Source: Acidimicrobiaceae bacterium (lineage in GTDB: Bacteria; Actinomycetota; Acidimicrobiia; Acidimicrobiales; Ilumatobacteraceae). From it: a DNA stretch of 7,161 nucleotides. The notes under the pieces were generated by a model. That model had not been told where the DNA came from. It made no database searches and was given only the letters and a program-made list of their open reading frames with translations. Below are positions 6,498 through 7,161 of this stretch, piece after piece; the stretch's first letter is position 1; each line of letters opens with the position of its first letter. The position numbers were made by a program, and so were the translations under genes. Location: the NCBI GenBank assembly GCA_003154135.1, contig PMCN01000042.1:17804-24964 (forward strand). The letters run 5' to 3'.

Positions 6498-7079
6498 TCA
6501 GCCCAGATCGTCGAGGGCCAGGTTGAGCGTGACGACGTTCACGCCCGGCTCACCGAGGACTCCCAGCGCCCGACCGTCGGTGTGCTTCGACATGAGGCCG
6601 AGGACCACCGCCACGTCGAGACCACGCTCGCGGGCGACACGCGGAGCCTGCAGACGGGCGTTCTCGACCGAGATGTGCGGATCGAGGCCGGATGCCGAGG
6701 CAGTGACCGCGTCGACCGGTACGGCAACGTCGTTGCCCAGTTCGTTCTCGGTGCGGTAGGCCTTCACCCGGTCGGCGACCGAAGCAAGGAAGTCGGGATT
6801 GAGCGGGCCGAGGTTGGAACCCGAGCTCGCCGAACCGTCGTAACCGGCACCGGCGGCCGAGGGCCGCGAGTGGAAGTACTTCGGCGCCGTGAACGTCTGG
6901 CCGATGAGCGTGCTGCCCACCACCTTGCCGTCATGGGTGATCAACGAGCCGTTGGCCGCGTTGTTGAACGCCACCTGGCTGATGCCGGTGACCACCAGCG
7001 GGTACACGATGCCGAGCAGCACCGTGAAGACCACGACGGCGAGCAGGGCCGGCCGCATTTGTCGCAGGAACACACGCAT
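6498..7079 (-). CDS. kdpC: KdpC, accessory subunit of the KdpFABC K+-transporting ATPase
   Basis: This 193-aa protein has the usual KdpC length and layout. A single N-terminal membrane span (about 11-33, ALLAVVVFTVLLGIVYPLVV) is followed by an extracytoplasmic domain carrying the family's conserved blocks: VGSTLIGQTF (54-63), YFHSRPSAA (68-76), SGSNLGPLNP (86-95), VTASASGLDPHIS (125-137) and the end motif VNVVTLNLALDDL. KdpC is essential for assembly of the KdpFABC pump and is thought to raise K+ or ATP affinity. The start at 7079 is 1 nt after the kdpB stop and has GGGAG 9 nt upstream. Met8 is a possible alternative start, but the first ATG has the better ribosome binding site. It ends 4 nt before kdpD. 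I see no truncation or missing block. Confidence 0.97.
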   Translation of the reverse strand: MRVFLRQMRPALLAVVVFTVLLGIVYPLVVTGISQVAFNNAANGSLITHDGKVVGSTLIGQTFTAPKYFHSRPSAAGAGYDGSASSGSNLGPLNPDFLASVADRVKAYRTENELGNDVAVPVDAVTASASGLDPHISVENARLQAPRVARERGLDVAVVLGLMSKHTDGRALGVLGEPGVNVVTLNLALDDLG

Positions 7080-7080
7080 G

Positions 7081-7161
7081 TCACTTCACTCCCAGGGCAG
7101 TAACGAGGATGTCGATGAGCTTGATGCCGATGAACGGGGCGATGACGCCACCGAGCCCGTA
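7081..7161 (-). CDS. kdpB: KdpB, P-type ATPase subunit, C-terminal fragment (runs off right edge)
   Basis: The last 26 codons and TGA stop of a gene entering from the right edge. The peptide begins YGLGGVIAPFIGIKLIDILV and ends TALGVK. It resembles the C-terminal membrane helix of KdpB (family pattern YG-GG-I-PF-GIK-ID--). KdpB is the catalytic P-type ATPase subunit of KdpFABC, which hydrolyses ATP to drive K+ uptake. The phosphorylation and ATP-binding domains lie outside the window. The stop is separated from the kdpC start by a single base, the normal kdpB-kdpC order. Despite the short fragment, the peptide match together with the position makes the call firm. Confidence 0.93.
   Translation of the reverse strand, partial: YGLGGVIAPFIGIKLIDILVTALGVK
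7089..7093 (-). promoter_or_regulatory. Ribosome binding site of kdpC
   Basis: On the minus strand GGGAG sits 9 nt before the ATG at 7077-7079, within the last codons of kdpB. It supports that ATG over the internal Met8. Confidence 0.6.

Overview
The window is gene-dense, high-GC bacterial DNA (G/C-rich third codon positions, GTG starts, 1-19 nt gaps or overlaps between same-strand genes). The gene content and style fit an actinobacterium, possibly of the Acidimicrobiia/Ilumatobacter type. That placement is an impression from protein style, not a computed result. There is no gene-free stretch over 300 bases, and I saw no RNA gene, CRISPR array, insertion sequence or long repeat.

Right part (3246-7161, minus strand): the 3' end of a potassium-uptake operon, in transcription order kdpB (last 26 codons only), kdpC, kdpD, kdpE. 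Spacing is 1 nt (B-C), 4 nt (C-D) and a 4-nt GTGA overlap (D-E), so the genes are almost certainly co-transcribed and translationally coupled. KdpB and KdpC belong to the KdpFABC ATP-driven K+ pump. KdpD and KdpE are the sensor kinase and response regulator that normally switch the pump on under K+ limitation. kdpF, kdpA and most of kdpB would lie beyond the right edge.

Middle (2477-3220, plus strand): a 247-aa membrane protein that resembles only the central part of KdpD (four-helix DUF4118 membrane domain plus GAF-like domain). It has no KdpD/USP input domains and no kinase domain. It converges on kdpE with a 25-nt gap. This kinase-less KdpD relative beside a complete kdpDE pair is the most interesting item here.

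Left part (1-2344, minus strand): a second same-direction group of a beta-lactamase-fold serine hydrolase, a multi-spanning membrane protein of the lysylphosphatidylglycerol-synthase transmembrane family (flippase-like, no synthase domain), and the first 27 codons of a MaoC-like dehydratase running off the left edge. The hydrolase and the DUF4118 gene diverge from a 132-nt intergenic region. Neither has a well-placed Shine-Dalgarno, and each has a possible -10 element about 7 nt before its start codon, which would suit leaderless transcripts. Overall the region looks like ordinary chromosome. No clearly new multi-gene system is visible.
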